DNA of 64,000 bases from Bradyrhizobium sp. WSM1417 (GTDB lineage: Bacteria; Pseudomonadota; Alphaproteobacteria; Rhizobiales; Xanthobacteraceae), in contig NZ_KI911783.1 of NCBI RefSeq assembly GCF_000515415.1, forward strand, positions 6,373,831 to 6,437,830, in the 5' to 3' direction. The translations under genes and the position numbers were made by a program. The notes under the pieces were generated by a model. It saw only the letters and a list, made by a program, of their open reading frames with translations. It was not told the origin of the DNA and did no database searches. Every line of letters starts with the position of its first letter. The first letter of the stretch is position 1. Of the stretch, positions 17,436-27,532 are shown one piece after another.

Positions 17436-17885
17436 ATGGACCTTCCTGTTCTGACGATCGATTTCAAAACTCACCCCAATATCGCAGATAACATATTTGA
17501 CGCTCAGATGGATGGCGCACCAAAGGTCCTGACATATGACGGGACCAACCCCATGGTGCGTAGGGCGGCGATGAGCTTCAACGACAGCGGCTATTCTGGA
17601 AAAGTGCCGATCCTTAAGCCAAGTCCGGGCTTTTTAGCGGGCGCGAAGACGGATCGCGACGAGTACCCGTTTGCTTGTACGCGTGAAGGCGGGTCCGCCA
17701 GCAGGATCGCACATGTCCCTTCAGGCGAAAATCGCTCAGCCGGAGCGTTGATGCTGGCCTTCTTCAAAAAACACGGGATGGCGAAAGGTTCTCATTTCCG
17801 GGTTCGTGTTGTCAGTCACCAGCGCGGTGAGGTCATGCGGCCGTGCCGCCTGAAATGCCAGGGATGCGCAGCCTTGTGCCGTTAG
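17436..17885 (+). CDS. NucA/NucB-type deoxyribonuclease domain protein
   Basis: 149 residues; GAGG at 17424-17427 serves ATG 17436. There is no signal peptide. The NucA/NucB DNase signature is visible: TDRDEYPFACTREGG (catalytic Asp-Glu segment), then HVPSGENRSAGALMLAFF and a GSHFRVRVV strand. In Bacillus these are secreted DNases; in proteobacteria the domain also occurs as a toxin tip. The last ~25 residues are Cys/Arg-rich and look out of character, so the true end may be altered by a frameshift. No immunity-like gene is obvious directly after it. The ~95-residue N-terminal part is unrecognised. Confidence 0.7.
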   Translation: MDLPVLTIDFKTHPNIADNIFDAQMDGAPKVLTYDGTNPMVRRAAMSFNDSGYSGKVPILKPSPGFLAGAKTDRDEYPFACTREGGSASRIAHVPSGENRSAGALMLAFFKKHGMAKGSHFRVRVVSHQRGEVMRPCRLKCQGCAALCR

Positions 17886-18086
17886 AAATTGAGCTCGGTA
17901 TCGGCTCCGAACCCCGCGGGAAGGTTCGCTGGACGCTTAGCATGACGACGTGTTGGGGAGCTACGCTGCGACCTGCTAAAATGCTTCCGGTATGCTTGTT
18001 ATGTAAAGCACGGTCCTTGGCCGACAATGGCAGCGCGTGGCTCCTTCGCCCGCGCAATACCGGAAAAGCACCAAGTAGGCGGCGCT

Positions 18087-18668
18087 TTAGGTTCCTACAC
18101 CCTCAGGCCAGCCCGCCAACAGAATATCGGGGCCAAACATGTGCGTGCTGACGCGTTCTAGATCCTTGGGCATTTGCGAAGCAACTGGGTTAGTTCTGTA
18201 GACCACCTCCCAGTCTATATCCTTCCATTGTTTGTACTTCCGTTTTGCGACCCCGCTATAGGCTGACGGCAGATAGAGGGGCTTTGTGGATTTGCCGTGA
18301 GGACCGGGCGAACCAATCACCACGACCAAATGGATTCGGATGAGAGTCTCCGGCTTGTTCGAGGCCAGGAATTCAAGAATGTGTCTCACATTATACCCGC
18401 CGCCTGAAAATCCATAGAACGCCGCTACTTTATCATCGTTGAGAAACGCCTTTATCGCTGCCGTCGCTTGCGGACTGGACTGGCTTTGCGGTTGGCCCGG
18501 CTTATCGAGAACGACAGGTTCATAGCCTCTCCGGCGCGCATATTCGCACGCGGCTCGGACGTGCAATGCTCCGAACGGCCAAGCAATGTTGGGGTTTCCG
18601 CTCTCATCTGGATAGTTACCTGCAGGCGCACTATTTCCCCTCAGGATTAACATCTTTGGATTCGGCAT
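18087..18668 (-). CDS. Alpha/beta-hydrolase-like protein with GxSxG nucleophile
   Basis: 193 residues from ATG 18668, which has an excellent GGAGG at six bases. It is cytosolic by sequence. It opens with a strand and oxyanion-type turn (MLILRGNSAPAGNYP). S88 in YGFSGGGYN is a GxSxG elbow. IHLVVVIGSPGP is the following strand. A late His (THMFGPD) may complete the triad. It is shorter than usual lipases. The position in the accessory stretch makes a lipase-type effector possible, but nothing direct shows it. No partner gene is apparent. Confidence 0.6.
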   Translation of the reverse strand: MPNPKMLILRGNSAPAGNYPDESGNPNIAWPFGALHVRAACEYARRRGYEPVVLDKPGQPQSQSSPQATAAIKAFLNDDKVAAFYGFSGGGYNVRHILEFLASNKPETLIRIHLVVVIGSPGPHGKSTKPLYLPSAYSGVAKRKYKQWKDIDWEVVYRTNPVASQMPKDLERVSTHMFGPDILLAGWPEGVGT

Positions 18669-19042
18669 GCACTGCCTCCAGCAAAAGAAGTCTTGTACCC
18701 ACTGATGATATCGCTTGGAAAAGCAAAGGCGCTCAACGCGCGCATCCGGGCACCGTAGCGGGCGGTAAAGAAAGTGCATTGCTCGCGCCCGCATTCAATA
18801 GTCGATCCAAAACGGAAAAAGGTTCAAAAGTACAAATCGGGCCGGCTGGAGCTATCGACAATCTTGTCGAGACGATGATCAGAAATCGTCACCTGTTTCT
18901 GACTGAGCGCAAAACAAGCGCCGCCTGAACGCGGCTCATCAGTGGCCGTTTTGACGCACTTGGCAGCAGCTATCGCGCTTCTGCGGGGTCATTCGAACGA
19001 AGGATTGCTGGAGACTATTTAGCCCCACTCGTTCTCCGGCAA
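18669..19042. other. Intergenic stretch
   Basis: Upstream region of the hydrolase gene. A plus-strand frame ending at 18928 has no credible start and is probably chance. Nothing else was recognised. Confidence 0.35.
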
Positions 19043-19168
19043 TCAACCGGGCGGCGGCTTCAGTTCTTCGAGGCCGGCTTCAATCACCGCCAGTTCCTCT
19101 TGGATGGTTCTGACCGCGGTTTTTGGATTGATGCCCGACGCGGCTTGCAGGTCAGCGAGCACATTGCG
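19043..19168 (-). pseudogene. Truncated relative of the small helical protein at 47067-47279
   Basis: Read on the minus strand, this frame gives VLADLQAASGINPKTAV, then TIQEELAVIEAGLEELKPP and a stop. It aligns with the second half of the protein at 47067-47279 (LAGDLKAWAGF..., QIEQDIAAIEAGLETL). The first half is absent here. It is a remnant. Confidence 0.5.
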
Positions 19169-19714
19169 GCTTGGTCCTCTGCAGTCCCTGCGTCACAAAC
19201 TTGGGCCCTCGTGGTCGCCTACATCGGTTAAGCTTGGCTCTATCGGCGTCGAGCCAGCTGCCGCCCCGAGCGCCTAGGTGGTCTGATGTTATGAGCTTCT
19301 GCTCCTTGTTCGGAACTAAAACTATTTCACTCGCGAGATGACTTGAATGCATGCCGATATGTACTGCAGATTGCCCAGAACGACGATGGCCGTTTGTGCA
19401 GCGAGCCCCACCTGATGGGGGACGTGGCTCAGTGCGCCCGTTGTCGGCGGCTCGATCGGGCGGCTGCTCGTCGCCAGCTAATCACGCGCACGGATCGCAC
19501 CTCGCGGGCAAGGCTCGCGGTTCAGTCCGAACCGCCGGAGCATTCGACGTAGCCAACTCGCGCCAACAGCAGTAGTATCGCGCTGTGTGCCGCCGAAGAG
19601 TGCCACACAAAAGCAGATCGCCGGACCGAAAAGATCAACAGAATCAATGCTAAGCGGGATTGAAGCCATAGTTCAATCCTGTCTGGCAGCACCCCTAATT
19701 CAACAATTTAGCAG
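19169..19714. other. Gene-poor stretch, probable decayed insertion material
   Basis: No intact gene. It lies between a truncated gene and a decayed IS66 tnpB on the minus strand, and may hold further unrecognisable remains of the element. Confidence 0.35.
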
Positions 19715-19975
19715 TTATTGTGCTTGGCGCTTAAAGGCTGCTGGAGGCACCGCGGAAGCACCAGCGTGTCGCTCGAACTGACACCAGGCCCGTTCGATCC
19801 CAGACCAAGATCTTGATCCGCTCCGCTCGTTTCGATCGAAACACGAAGGCTGCGCCGCTGAACGGGTCGAAGCGAAGTATCCTCTGCACCTTCCCCGCAG
19901 TCCATCGCGACCACAGTTGAAATCGATCGGCCGCGCAGCGGTGTAAATCTTCAGATCAGCACGGGCGGTGATCAT
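19715..19975 (-). pseudogene. Decayed IS66-family tnpB (Orf2) remnant
   Basis: From ATG 19975 the minus strand reads DLKIYTAARPIDFNCGRDGL, the start of IS66 TnpB. After a lost base it continues in another frame with RFDPFSGAAFVFRSKRAD, and then in a third with KILVWDRTGLVSVRATRW. All three are the standard TnpB blocks in order. At least two frameshifts make it inactive. No terminal repeats or neighbouring tnpC were found. Confidence 0.7.
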
Positions 19976-20074
19976 CGTCACGATCGCGGAGTCACCCCGG
20001 ACAGGTGCTCGCAATCGTGATCCACCCTGTCCCAAGGCCTCAAATCGAGCACACGAAATCCTTGTCAGATGATA

Positions 20075-20106
20075 ACTGATAAGGTTTGTGGCCAAACCTT
20101 ATCAGT
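20075..20106. repeat. Dispersed palindrome, copy A
   Basis: A perfect 14-base inverted repeat, ACTGATAAGGTTTG and its complement, around a four-base loop (TGGC). It lies 68 bases past the end of the minus-strand sugar operon. Related copies lie at 45623-45656 and 56523-56554. There is no T run, so it is not a typical intrinsic terminator. Confidence 0.75.
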
Positions 20107-20174
20107 CCACCTCCCACAGTCTGAGCATTTTCTTATCCATCGCAAGACCTCACATGCTTTCTCGATAGGCGTGC

Positions 20175-21212
20175 TCAGTAGGCGCGCGCGAAGTCACCCT
20201 CCTGCTTGATATCAGTGAAGACAGGATAGCGCGGTTTCCAGGCCGTGCCCTTGGCCGTGGTCAGCTGGCTGAGCCGTTCGAGCACGTTGAGACCGTCCTT
20301 GCGCAGACTTGCAGACACCGCGGCGCGATCCGGAAAGTTCTTTAGAACGGCGTCGAGCCAGATCGTGCGGCCCGCCAGGAAGCCGCTCGCCCCTGCAGCA
20401 TAAGAGTAGTCGAGCACGCGTTCGAATTTCTCCGGCGCAGCGCCGCCCGACAGCAGCACCCAAGGAATGTTGCGCTCGCGGCAGATATCGCCGATTGCAT
20501 CGAACTCCTTCTGCGCGGCCTTGGCTGCCCCGCTGCCGTCACTGGCCGGCAGACCGTTGGCCGCGACCGGGCTCTCCAGCTTGAGGAGATCGACGCCATA
20601 TTCGGGCTTGGCAAACTCGCGCACGCTGTCGATGACGAGGCCGGGCAGCTTGCCCGGCGATTCCACGTAATCGGCGGTGTGGTTGGCGCTGCCGAGGAAC
20701 GGATAGACCAGGAGCTCGAGAACGTAGGGAATATCGTGGCGGGCGCAGTCCTCGCCGATCTCGCGCACGAATTTCTTCTGATGCTCGTTCACCGCGGCAT
20801 CGGCGTCCGGCCGGTACCAGGCCAGCACCTTGACGGCGTCGCCGCCCATGGCGCGGATCTTCTCCACGCTCCAGTTGGTGATCGCGCGCGACTTGCGGCC
20901 GCCCGCGGTCTCCTCGACGCGGTGCTCTTCCAGCGTCATGATCAGGCCGCAGCGCGGCGGCAGCAGATCGATCGCGGCGGGCACGGCAAAGTTCGGGTCG
21001 AACAGCATCGAGCTGCAGTGCGGCGCGAGATTCTCGACCAGAAGACGCTTGGCCGCCGTGACGTCGGAATACTCGACCTGGTCCCGCGTGATGCCCTTTG
21101 CTTTCGCGATGGCATCGAACAAGGGCGGCCGCTGGTCCAGCGCGACCATTCGAAAATGGCCGTCCGCGTCAGCAAGCCGCGCCAGGCCGCGGTTCTTTCC
21201 AATCGTTCTCAT
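20175..21212 (-). CDS. LacD-type class I aldolase (tagatose-bisphosphate or ketose-phosphate aldolase)
   Basis: 345 residues from ATG 21212, whose ATGA overlaps the kinase stop. It matches the LacD/tagatose-1,6-bisphosphate aldolase family: FRMVALDQRPPLFDAIAKAKG at the start with the Asp-Gln-Arg block, and VDLLKLESPV, where the Lys is the likely Schiff-base residue. It would cleave a phosphorylated ketose to dihydroxyacetone phosphate and an aldehyde, after the PfkB kinase encoded just upstream. The family also includes sulfofructose-phosphate aldolase (YihT), so the substrate is open. Confidence 0.8.
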   Translation of the reverse strand: MRTIGKNRGLARLADADGHFRMVALDQRPPLFDAIAKAKGITRDQVEYSDVTAAKRLLVENLAPHCSSMLFDPNFAVPAAIDLLPPRCGLIMTLEEHRVEETAGGRKSRAITNWSVEKIRAMGGDAVKVLAWYRPDADAAVNEHQKKFVREIGEDCARHDIPYVLELLVYPFLGSANHTADYVESPGKLPGLVIDSVREFAKPEYGVDLLKLESPVAANGLPASDGSGAAKAAQKEFDAIGDICRERNIPWVLLSGGAAPEKFERVLDYSYAAGASGFLAGRTIWLDAVLKNFPDRAAVSASLRKDGLNVLERLSQLTTAKGTAWKPRYPVFTDIKQEGDFARAY

Positions 21213-22164
21213 GGCTTCGTCCTCATGAATGCAAGACACTCGTTGATGTCGGGGATTCCGTTGCGGCCGCCAGCGTAGCGGCATTTCATGGCGGCCGTCG
21301 CCGCCGAAAAAGCCACGGCGGCGCGCACGTCCAGGCCGGCGCCGATCGCCAGGGCATAGGCGCCGTGAAAAACATCGCCCGCGCCTGTGGTGTCGACGAC
21401 CTCGACGGCGTAGGCGACCTGCCGCTGCAGCTGGCCGTTCTGGTACCAGCTCACGCCGCCCTCACCACGCGTGACGGCGATGACGCGGCAGCCGAAGCGA
21501 GCGAGGGCTGCGAGAGATTTATCATCGGCGGAGCCGGCAAAGGCGGTAAGCGCGGGCTCGGAGAAGATGGCGTGATCGGTTAGGGGCAGCAGCCGCTCGA
21601 ACACTTCGGCATCGGCCATGTCGCCGTCGAGCACCGTCGGAACGTCGCGCGACCGCGCCTCGCGGAACAGCGTTGCGGCGCCCTCGACCCAGCGCGGGTC
21701 GGCCAGCACGGAGGATGCGCGGCCGACTGCTTCGAGCGGAAGCCAATCCGCGGATTCAGGAAAAAGGCCGCGGAAGTTCACGATCTGCCGCTCGCCGCTG
21801 CTGTCGACAATAATTCCGGAGACAGAGGAGCGGCCATCGGGAAACAGCCGGAAATTCTCGACGTCGACGCCTTCGGCGGCGAAGGCGGACTTCATCTCGC
21901 GGCCGGCGGCATCATTCCCTGCCCGCCCCCAGAACGCGACGGACGCGCCGAGCTTCGCCACCGCTACGCTCGCATTGGCGGCCATGCCGCCGCCCAGCGT
22001 GCCGTACGCAGCAGCTTTGATCTTCTCGCTTCCACCGGCGAACGGCCGATCGACGCGCCAAACCTGGTCCAGCGCAGAGAGCCCAAGGCAGATCACGTGC
22101 ACGGGCCTGGCCTTGGACCCGACGTCCGCAAGCGCCAAGAGATCGCCGATGTTGGCTGACGTAC

Positions 22165-22168
<4 letters not shown>
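21209..22168 (-). CDS. PfkB-family sugar kinase
   Basis: 319 residues from GTG 22168, overlapping the stop of the ATPase gene (GTGA). PfkB signatures: GGGMAANASVAVAKLGA near the N-terminus and VDTTGAGDVFHGAY near the C-terminus, where the Asp of GAGD is the catalytic base. It has the usual family length. It probably phosphorylates a ketose or related sugar made by the dehydrogenases of the locus, feeding the aldolase. The substrate cannot be read from sequence. Confidence 0.85.
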
Positions 22169-23238
<1,070 letters not shown>

Positions 23239-23244
23239 GATCGC

Positions 23245-24249
23245 TTAGTCCAGCGCCAGCACAGGCTTGATCAGCTCGCCGTTGGCGAACCGCGCGAAGT
23301 TTTCAGGGAGATCCGAAAGACCGAACTCGCCGTCAACGAGGACGCGGTATTCGTCCTTGTATTTGCGCAGCAGCTCGACATTCTGCTCGAAATCCGAGAC
23401 CGGGAAGTAGAAGGTCCGGATCATGTAAAAATCCTTGCGGCGGAATACCTTGCCCTCCTCGATGGTCCATGGCGCGGCGTTCTCGCCGACCAGCACCAGC
23501 GCGCCGCGCGGCAAGACGAGCTCGATGCCGAGATTGCGCGCCGCATGGGCGCCCGAGCATTCCATGATGAGCGCGAAGCGCTTCGAGGTGTCGCCGACCG
23601 GGTGCCGCTTCGCGCCGAAGGACTGTGCGATCTTCAGCCGCGCCGGATTGGGATCGGCGACATGAATGTCGTTGTAGCCAAGCGCGCGAAGCGCCAGCAC
23701 GACGCCGAGACCGACAGGCCCCGCCCCCATCACGAGGGCCGGACCGGCCTCGTTCGCCGGCACCACGCGGCTGACGAACCGTACGGCGTGACCGGATGTG
23801 CCGATGGTGTCGAGCAACAGCGGCGCGAGGCTGTCCTCGATATCAATGGGTACCGGCAGCAAACAATTTTCCGGCACGGGCACGTATTCGGCATAGCCGC
23901 CCGGCCTATTCCAGCCGATCAGGCTGGAGACCTCGAGGCACATCTGGGTATCGCCGCGCTTGCAGGCGGCACAGTGATCGCAGTGCAAGGGAATGTAGAC
24001 GGCGCAGCGGCGGCCATGCAGACCGTGGCCTGGCTGCTCGACGACGCCAAAGATCTCGTGGCCGGCGGTGAACTCGGCGCCCTTGTGCCAGAGCTTGAAG
24101 TCTGAGCCGCACAGCGCCGTTCGCGAGACACGGACCAGCACCTCGCCGGCGCCGATTTCGGGCATCGCCACAGGCTCGATGGTGATTCGGTCGCCGCCGT
24201 GGAAGACCGCGGCCTGCATGATCGAATTCGAGCGGGGAGACATATTCAT
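23245..24249 (-). CDS. Zinc-dependent medium-chain dehydrogenase (polyol dehydrogenase-like)
   Basis: 334 residues. I prefer ATG 24249, but ATG 24219 (MQAAVFHGGDRITIEP) is also possible. MDR family marks: catalytic Zn ligands in RTALCGSDFKLWHKGAEFTAGHE (Cys, His, Glu), the structural Cys cluster CDHCAACKRGDTQMC, and the nucleotide fold GAGPVGLGVVLALRALG. It probably oxidises a sugar alcohol to a ketose, the substrate of the kinase in the same operon. Confidence 0.8.
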   Translation of the reverse strand: MNMSPRSNSIMQAAVFHGGDRITIEPVAMPEIGAGEVLVRVSRTALCGSDFKLWHKGAEFTAGHEIFGVVEQPGHGLHGRRCAVYIPLHCDHCAACKRGDTQMCLEVSSLIGWNRPGGYAEYVPVPENCLLPVPIDIEDSLAPLLLDTIGTSGHAVRFVSRVVPANEAGPALVMGAGPVGLGVVLALRALGYNDIHVADPNPARLKIAQSFGAKRHPVGDTSKRFALIMECSGAHAARNLGIELVLPRGALVLVGENAAPWTIEEGKVFRRKDFYMIRTFYFPVSDFEQNVELLRKYKDEYRVLVDGEFGLSDLPENFARFANGELIKPVLALD

Positions 24250-24256
24250 CAAATAC

Positions 24257-25084
24257 CTAGCCTTTCACCGCGCCGAGCGTCAGTCCGGACACCAGCCAGC
24301 GCTGAACCAGGGCCGCCAGCACCAGCGGCGGCAATGCGATGAGCGTCGCCGCGGCCATGAGGGCGCCCCATTGCGTCGAGCCTTCGCCGATGAAGTTGAA
24401 GGCCGCCGCGATCAGCGTCTTGGTGTCGCCGTTGGAGAGCACCAGCGCAAACAGGAAGTAGTTCCACGAGAAGACGAAGGCGAGGATCGCCGAGACCGCG
24501 ACGCCCGACGCCACCAGCGGCATCGCGATGCGCCAGAGGATGCGCGTGACGCTGCATCCATCGACTTGCGCAGCCTCGAACACGCTGCGCGGGATGGCAT
24601 CGAACGACGGCAGCAAGACCCAGATCACGATCGGCAGCGTGATGACGGCGTGGCTGAGGATCAACGCGGTGTAGGAGCCGATCATGCCGATTTGCCGGAA
24701 CATGACGTACCACGGCAGCAGGAACAGCGTGCCGGGCGCCATGCGCGCCGCCAGCGTCAGGATTGCCGGCCACGTAATCCGGGTCCAGGAGACGGCGAAG
24801 GCGGCGGGAATCCCGAACAGCAGCCCGAGCGAGGTCGAACCGACGGTAACGATGAGGCTGTTGAGCGCATAACTCAGGAACGGAGTGGTCCTGGTCAGCT
24901 CGGCGTAATTCTCCAGCGTCGGTGTGAAGACCAGCGTCGGCGGATAGGCGGTGACCTCGAAGGACGGCTTGAACGAAGACAGCACCATCCAGACCGTCGG
25001 CGCCATGATGATGATGCCGGCGAGCACGAGCTGCACCGTGTTGAGCCAGCGGATCCAGCGGTCGGTGTTGGCGGCATCGTTCAT
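24257..25084 (-). CDS. Sugar ABC importer permease (MalG type)
   Basis: 275 residues with six hydrophobic segments. The EAA loop reads VFEAAQVDGCSVTRILWRI and ends in the usual family way (GLTLGAVKG). It lies seven bases before the dehydrogenase gene and four bases after the partner permease, so these are co-translated. Inner membrane. Confidence 0.9.
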   Translation of the reverse strand: MNDAANTDRWIRWLNTVQLVLAGIIIMAPTVWMVLSSFKPSFEVTAYPPTLVFTPTLENYAELTRTTPFLSYALNSLIVTVGSTSLGLLFGIPAAFAVSWTRITWPAILTLAARMAPGTLFLLPWYVMFRQIGMIGSYTALILSHAVITLPIVIWVLLPSFDAIPRSVFEAAQVDGCSVTRILWRIAMPLVASGVAVSAILAFVFSWNYFLFALVLSNGDTKTLIAAAFNFIGEGSTQWGALMAAATLIALPPLVLAALVQRWLVSGLTLGAVKG

Positions 25085-25088
25085 GACA

Positions 25089-25976
25089 TCACCACGCCAC
25101 TGCGCCCCGCAGGCGGTTGAAGGCGAGCACGGCGCCGAACACGATCGCCGTCAGTGTCAGCATCAGGGCGCTGGCATAGCCGATGTTGAAGAACTCGAAA
25201 CCGACCCGGAACCCATAAATGTTGAGCGTGTTCGAGGCGTTGCCCGGGCCGCCCTGGGTGGTGATGTAGATGATGTCGAAGAAGCGCAGGAGATCGACGC
25301 TGCGCAGGATCGCGGCAGTGACAATGGTCGGCAGCAGCAGCGGCAGCGTGATACGCTGAAATGTCTTGAATGGGGATGCGCCATCGATCTGGGCAGCCTC
25401 GTAGACACTCGGCGGCAGGGATTGCAGCCCGCCCAGCACGATCAGAGCGACATAAGGCGTCCACTGCCAGCTGTCGATCAGCGCCACCGTCGGAATGACC
25501 AGGGACGGCGAGGCCAGCCAGTCCGACGGGGGCAGGCCGAACGACTGCAGGACATAGTTGGCGGCACCCAGCGAGGGATCGAGGATTACCAGCCACATCA
25601 TGCCGGCGACCACCGGCGGCATCATGAACGGCGAAATGAACAACGAGCGCACGATGCCCGGTAGCCGCTTGGCGTGGAACAGCACCAACGCCAGCCAGAC
25701 GCCGAAGACGAGTTGCAGCACTAGCGACAGCACGAAGAGGGCTATGGTGATCCACAGCCCGTGCCAGAATTCGTAATCGGAGATCAGCTTGGAATAATTG
25801 GCAAGCCCTGCAAAGGACTGCTTGCCGGTCGAGGAAAACGTCTGGAAGCCTAGCCAGATCGTATAGACGACCGGAAACGCGATCATCGCAACCGTGAAGA
25901 TCACGGCCGGCGCCGAAAGCGCCGCCATTTCCAGCTTCTGCCGGTCCTGCGTGAGTGTCGCAGCCGAGTCAGACAT
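25089..25976 (-). CDS. Sugar ABC importer permease (MalF type)
   Basis: 295 residues. After a cytosolic N-terminus it has six membrane segments; VYEAAQIDGASPFKTFQRI is the EAA loop that docks on the ATPase. It is the first permease of the operon, 62 bases after the binding-protein gene. Confidence 0.9.
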   Translation of the reverse strand: MSDSAATLTQDRQKLEMAALSAPAVIFTVAMIAFPVVYTIWLGFQTFSSTGKQSFAGLANYSKLISDYEFWHGLWITIALFVLSLVLQLVFGVWLALVLFHAKRLPGIVRSLFISPFMMPPVVAGMMWLVILDPSLGAANYVLQSFGLPPSDWLASPSLVIPTVALIDSWQWTPYVALIVLGGLQSLPPSVYEAAQIDGASPFKTFQRITLPLLLPTIVTAAILRSVDLLRFFDIIYITTQGGPGNASNTLNIYGFRVGFEFFNIGYASALMLTLTAIVFGAVLAFNRLRGAVAW

Positions 25977-26038
25977 CCGTCCGCGTCCTCAGGTGGGGGG
26001 AAATGCCGGCATGCAGCGAGCCTGCCGGCATGAAGCCG

Positions 26039-27340
26039 TTACTTCTGGGCGATCAGCGCATCGAGCGCCTTGTCGGCATCCGCGCAGGCCTGGTCGATCG
26101 GCTTTTGCTTCAGGATCAGGTCCTGCACCGCCTGGCCGATGAACTCGCGCGATTCCGGATTGGCGACGATGGGATAGCCGACCTCGGAGGAACCCTTGGT
26201 GGCGAGCACGTCGAGAGCGGCCTGCCATTCCTTGCGCACCGGCTCCTCATCGATCCATTTACGATACTCCGGATCCTTGGCGACGGATGGACGCGGCGGG
26301 GCAATGCCCTGGAGCGCCATCTTCTTCTGCACCTCGGGGCTGGTCGCCCACTGCACGAAATACCAGGCCGCATCCGGCTGCTTGCTGTGCGAGGATACCG
26401 CCATGCCCCAGCCGATCGTGGTCGGCACCTGGCCGGCCTCCCCCGCCGGGAACGGCAGAAGACCGGTGTCCTTCAACCGCGCGCCACCGTCCATGACGGT
26501 GCGAAGCTCGTTGGACGATTCGAACGCCATTGCGGCGCGGCCGCTGCGATAGAGTGCCGAAATCTGCTGGAAGCTGTAATTGACGACGCCAGGCGGACCG
26601 AAGTCGCGCAGCAGCCGGCTATAGGTTTCGAGCGCTTCCTTGCCCTTGGCGGAGCACAGGTTCGACTTTCCGTCGGCGATATAGGTGCCGCCGACATTGT
26701 GCAGCATGTTGCTGAAGGTGTAGGCGACCGCGGGCTTGAGGCCGCGCGAGACGAACGGCGTCACCGCGCTGTCGCAGGTCTTGATCTTTTCCGCGGCGGC
26801 TTCGACGTCCTTGATGGTCTTCGGCGCCTCGAGACCGCACTTCTTGAAGATGTCGGTGCGGTAATAGAAGATCGGCCCTTCGAGATTCATCGGCATGCTG
26901 GTGAGCTTGCCGTTGAAGGTCGCGGCCTTCAGCAGGGCCTGGCTGAGCCCGGCCGGATCGTAGTCCTTGGCCACCTCGTTCTTGGCCATCGTGGTGAGGT
27001 CGGCATACCAGCCGGCGGCGGCGAACTGCTCGCCCTCGCGCGAGGGCAGCGTCATGAACACGTCAACCTCATCGCTGTTCGCATTCATGACGGTCACCAG
27101 ACGCTGGCGCATCTGCTGTTCCTGATAACCGTCGACCTTGAGGGTCATGCCGGTCAGCTTCTCGAAATCGACCTTGTAGGTCAGGAGCGCCTGCGCGACC
27201 GGATTGTTGTTGGCGAGAAAGGTGACGGTCTTGCCCTTGAACTTCATCCAGTCGAAATCGGCGGCGTGCGAGGGCGCGCCAACAGCGGCGATCGCGAGAA
27301 CGGGCAACGCGAGATGCGTCGCGAGCATCCTGGCCTTCAT
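26039..27340 (-). CDS. Sugar ABC importer solute-binding protein (family 1)
   Basis: 433 residues from ATG 27340, with a strong GGGAGGAGAG ribosome site. A signal peptide (MKARMLATHLALPVLAI..., cut after PSHA) sends it to the periplasm. Family-1 solute-binding marks include LVTVMNANSDEVDVFMTLPS and the GWGMAVSSHSKQPDAAWYF helix. It is the first gene of the minus-strand operon and divergent from the LacI regulator. Confidence 0.9.
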   Translation of the reverse strand: MKARMLATHLALPVLAIAAVGAPSHAADFDWMKFKGKTVTFLANNNPVAQALLTYKVDFEKLTGMTLKVDGYQEQQMRQRLVTVMNANSDEVDVFMTLPSREGEQFAAAGWYADLTTMAKNEVAKDYDPAGLSQALLKAATFNGKLTSMPMNLEGPIFYYRTDIFKKCGLEAPKTIKDVEAAAEKIKTCDSAVTPFVSRGLKPAVAYTFSNMLHNVGGTYIADGKSNLCSAKGKEALETYSRLLRDFGPPGVVNYSFQQISALYRSGRAAMAFESSNELRTVMDGGARLKDTGLLPFPAGEAGQVPTTIGWGMAVSSHSKQPDAAWYFVQWATSPEVQKKMALQGIAPPRPSVAKDPEYRKWIDEEPVRKEWQAALDVLATKGSSEVGYPIVANPESREFIGQAVQDLILKQKPIDQACADADKALDALIAQK

Positions 27341-27404
27341 TGGACTCTCCTCCCGGCTGGCCGCCTTAAGCTGGCGGACCATTTTGAACACGTTCCTGCA
27401 CATC

Positions 27405-27418
27405 TGAAAACGGTTACA
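27405..27418. promoter_or_regulatory. Likely LacI-family operator
   Basis: TGAAAACGGTTACA is an imperfect palindrome with the central CG and TG/CA ends that LacI-family regulators favour. It lies 65 bases before the binding-protein start and ~115-130 bases before the divergent LacI gene, so one site could control both. Confidence 0.55.
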
Positions 27419-27532
27419 AAATAGACCTCACGCTCGCCGTGTCAAGCGATGGACAAACTGCGTGATCTGCGTCAAATACATGCGATTACCATCACCGCCC
27501 GGGTTTGCGGCGCAACATGTACCGTTACATTC

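Noticed and set aside
20075..20106. Palindrome as an intrinsic terminator of the minus-strand sugar operon
   Set aside because: No T run follows on either strand, and sister copies are not all placed after operons.
25955..27424. Long plus-strand open frame (489 codons) over the binding-protein gene
   Set aside because: Antisense to a clear solute-binding protein with leader and ribosome site; its own sequence has no recognisable domain.
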